Origin: Bacteroidota bacterium
GTDB taxonomy: Bacteria > Bacteroidota > Bacteroidia > Cytophagales > Cyclobacteriaceae
Reading direction: 5' to 3'
Assembly (NCBI GenBank): GCA_024643595.1
Contig: JAHEMS010000157.1
Coordinates: forward strand, 1 to 7,725
Length of the DNA stretch: 7,725 bases
Shown here: in pieces, positions 6,548 to 7,725 of the stretch
Position numbering within the stretch: position 1 is the first letter of the stretch
Layout of the letters: the number at the start of each line of letters is the position of its first letter
Made by a program: the position numbers and the translations under genes
Notes under the pieces: model-generated
Told to the model about the DNA's origin: nothing
What the model saw: only the letters and a program-made list of their open reading frames with translations
Database searches by the model: none

Positions 6548-7725
6548 ATGACAACAAAACAATTCAAACACGTAAGCTATCTCTGGGACGAATCCAAAGC
6601 GGCCCTTCTTGAAGGTGATGAGGTAGGTCTATTAATCTATCGCTCAAATTTATTAGGTGCCGATTTGCGGCTCACCAACTATGGTGGTGGTAATACGTCA
6701 TGCCGGGCTATGGCGAAAGATCCAATTACCGGACAAGAGACAGAAGTCATGTGGATCAAAGGATCCGGTGGAGATATTGGTACCTTAAAAAGAAGCGGAC
6801 TCGCTGCACTTTATCTAGACCGTTTGAGGAGTTTAACTAACGTTTATCGCGGGCTTGAATATGAAGATGAAATGGTGGAACTCTTCAATCATTGTATTTA
6901 TGATCTCAGCTCGAAGGCTCCTTCCATCGACACTCCATTGCACGGATTTTTGCCATTTAAACATATTGATCATTTACACCCCGATGCAGCCATTGCGATC
7001 GCAGCAGCAAAAGATGGCAAACAGATTACCCACGATTTATTTGATGGGAAAATCGGTTGGGTGGAATGGCAACGACCTGGTTTTGATCTTGGATTGAAAC
7101 TTAAGAAATGCCTGGATGAAAACCCGGGTATCATTGGCATCATGCTGGGCTCACACGGTTTATTCACCTGGGGTGATACTGCTTATGAAAGTTATGTCAA
7201 CACACTCGAAGTCATTGAAAAGTGTGCTGAGTATCTCGAGCAAAATTATGGGAAGCGAAGACCCGTATTTGGTGGAATGATCATCAAGTCATTATCTAAA
7301 GAGGACCGCTTGAAACAAGCAGCAACGCTCGCCCCTGTCCTGCGCGGACTTTGCTCCAGTAAAAATAGAATGATCGGACACTTTACCGATGATGAACGGG
7401 TGCTTGAATTTACTAACTCACATGATCTTGCCAGGCTCGCCCCAATGGGTACAAGTTGTCCGGATCATTTTCTTCGTACTAAAATCAGTCCTTTAGTGTT
7501 GAACCTCGCCACGGATGAAAACTTATCCGATATAAAAGCTACTAAAGAAAAGCTGTTACCGGCGTTTGAAGCATATCGCAAAATGTACGCTGATTACTAT
7601 TTTACCTGCCGTCATGAAAATAGTCCTGCCATTCGTGATGCCAATCCCGTAGTCATTCTTTATCCGGGTGTAGGCATGTTCACGTTCGCTAAAGACAAGC
7701 AAACTGCTCGTGTTGCCGCGGAGTT
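6548..7725 (+). CDS. rhaEW: Bifunctional rhamnulose-1-phosphate aldolase/L-lactaldehyde dehydrogenase, 3'-truncated
   Basis: This is the N-terminal part (392 complete codons) of the fused enzyme called RhaEW, or RhaD aldolase/alcohol dehydrogenase, usually about 700 residues. The visible half is a class II aldolase/adducin domain that cleaves L-rhamnulose-1-phosphate into dihydroxyacetone phosphate and L-lactaldehyde in the cytoplasm. Visible motifs are NYGGGNTS (44-51), WIKGSGGDIGTL (69-80), PLHGFLPFKHIDHLHPD (130-146) and MLGSHGLFTWGD (199-210). The expected zinc ligands are His142, His144 and His203. After the aldolase core comes a linker with APMGTSCPDHFLRTK (298-312) and NPVVILYPGVGMF (366-378), typical of the fused form. 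The short-chain dehydrogenase domain, which would use NAD(P) on lactaldehyde, lies beyond the window, so its presence is inferred. ATG 6548 follows an A-rich leader (ACAAATAACT) and gives the expected N-terminus. The frame is open through base 7725. It sits 60 bp after rhaT, fitting a rhamnose operon. Family assignment is confident; the exact symbol varies between databases. Confidence 0.93.
   Translation, partial: MTTKQFKHVSYLWDESKAALLEGDEVGLLIYRSNLLGADLRLTNYGGGNTSCRAMAKDPITGQETEVMWIKGSGGDIGTLKRSGLAALYLDRLRSLTNVYRGLEYEDEMVELFNHCIYDLSSKAPSIDTPLHGFLPFKHIDHLHPDAAIAIAAAKDGKQITHDLFDGKIGWVEWQRPGFDLGLKLKKCLDENPGIIGIMLGSHGLFTWGDTAYESYVNTLEVIEKCAEYLEQNYGKRRPVFGGMIIKSLSKEDRLKQAATLAPVLRGLCSSKNRMIGHFTDDERVLEFTNSHDLARLAPMGTSCPDHFLRTKISPLVLNLATDENLSDIKATKEKLLPAFEAYRKMYADYYFTCRHENSPAIRDANPVVILYPGVGMFTFAKDKQTARVAAE

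Noticed and set aside
6855..7167. Small open frames (+ strand 6855-7097 and - strand 6970-7167) inside the aldolase gene
   Set aside because: They sit over the aldolase metal-binding region, which is clearly coding in another + frame continuing to the window end.

Overview
The window looks like a piece of a Bacteroidetes chromosome, perhaps from the Cytophagales or Sphingobacteria side. The clues are moderately AT-rich DNA, A-rich leaders without Shine-Dalgarno sequences, a lipoprotein-type glycosidase, a Tat-exported sugar isomerase-like TIM barrel of a type common in that phylum, and a fused rhamnulose-phosphate aldolase/dehydrogenase. The lineage is inferred from gene style, not from a marker gene.

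All five genes are on the + strand and closely spaced, so they resemble one sugar-utilisation operon. In order: (1) the 3' part of a glycoside hydrolase family 3 (GH3) gene, open at the left edge and ending at 1842; (2) a complete GH3 lipoprotein gene 6 bp later (1849-4170), a diverged paralogue of the first; (3) after 69 bp, a Tat-signal sugar phosphate isomerase/epimerase-like TIM barrel (4240-5277); (4) a RhaT-type L-rhamnose/H+ symporter, best started at 5432 and ending at 6487; (5) after 60 bp, the 5' part of a bifunctional rhamnulose-1-phosphate aldolase/L-lactaldehyde dehydrogenase (RhaEW type), running off the right edge from 6548. No gap exceeds 300 bases. I saw no tRNA, rRNA, CRISPR array, insertion sequence or other mobile element.

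A coherent reading is that the two GH3 enzymes trim an oligosaccharide or glycoside outside the cytoplasm, the exported TIM-barrel protein may process a released or modified sugar there, RhaT imports L-rhamnose, and RhaEW cleaves L-rhamnulose-1-phosphate to DHAP and L-lactaldehyde and converts the aldehyde. Rhamnose isomerase and rhamnulokinase are needed for the pathway but are not in the window; they may lie just beyond it. The rhamnose assignment of the last two genes is strong. The link of the first three genes to rhamnose rests only on position.

The only convincing non-coding signal is a hairpin with a T-rich tail at 5311-5355, between the TIM-barrel gene and rhaT. It could be a terminator or attenuator splitting the cluster into two expression units. 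The most interesting questions are what the paired GH3 enzymes act on, and why a periplasmic isomerase-like protein sits between glycosidases and cytoplasmic rhamnose catabolism.
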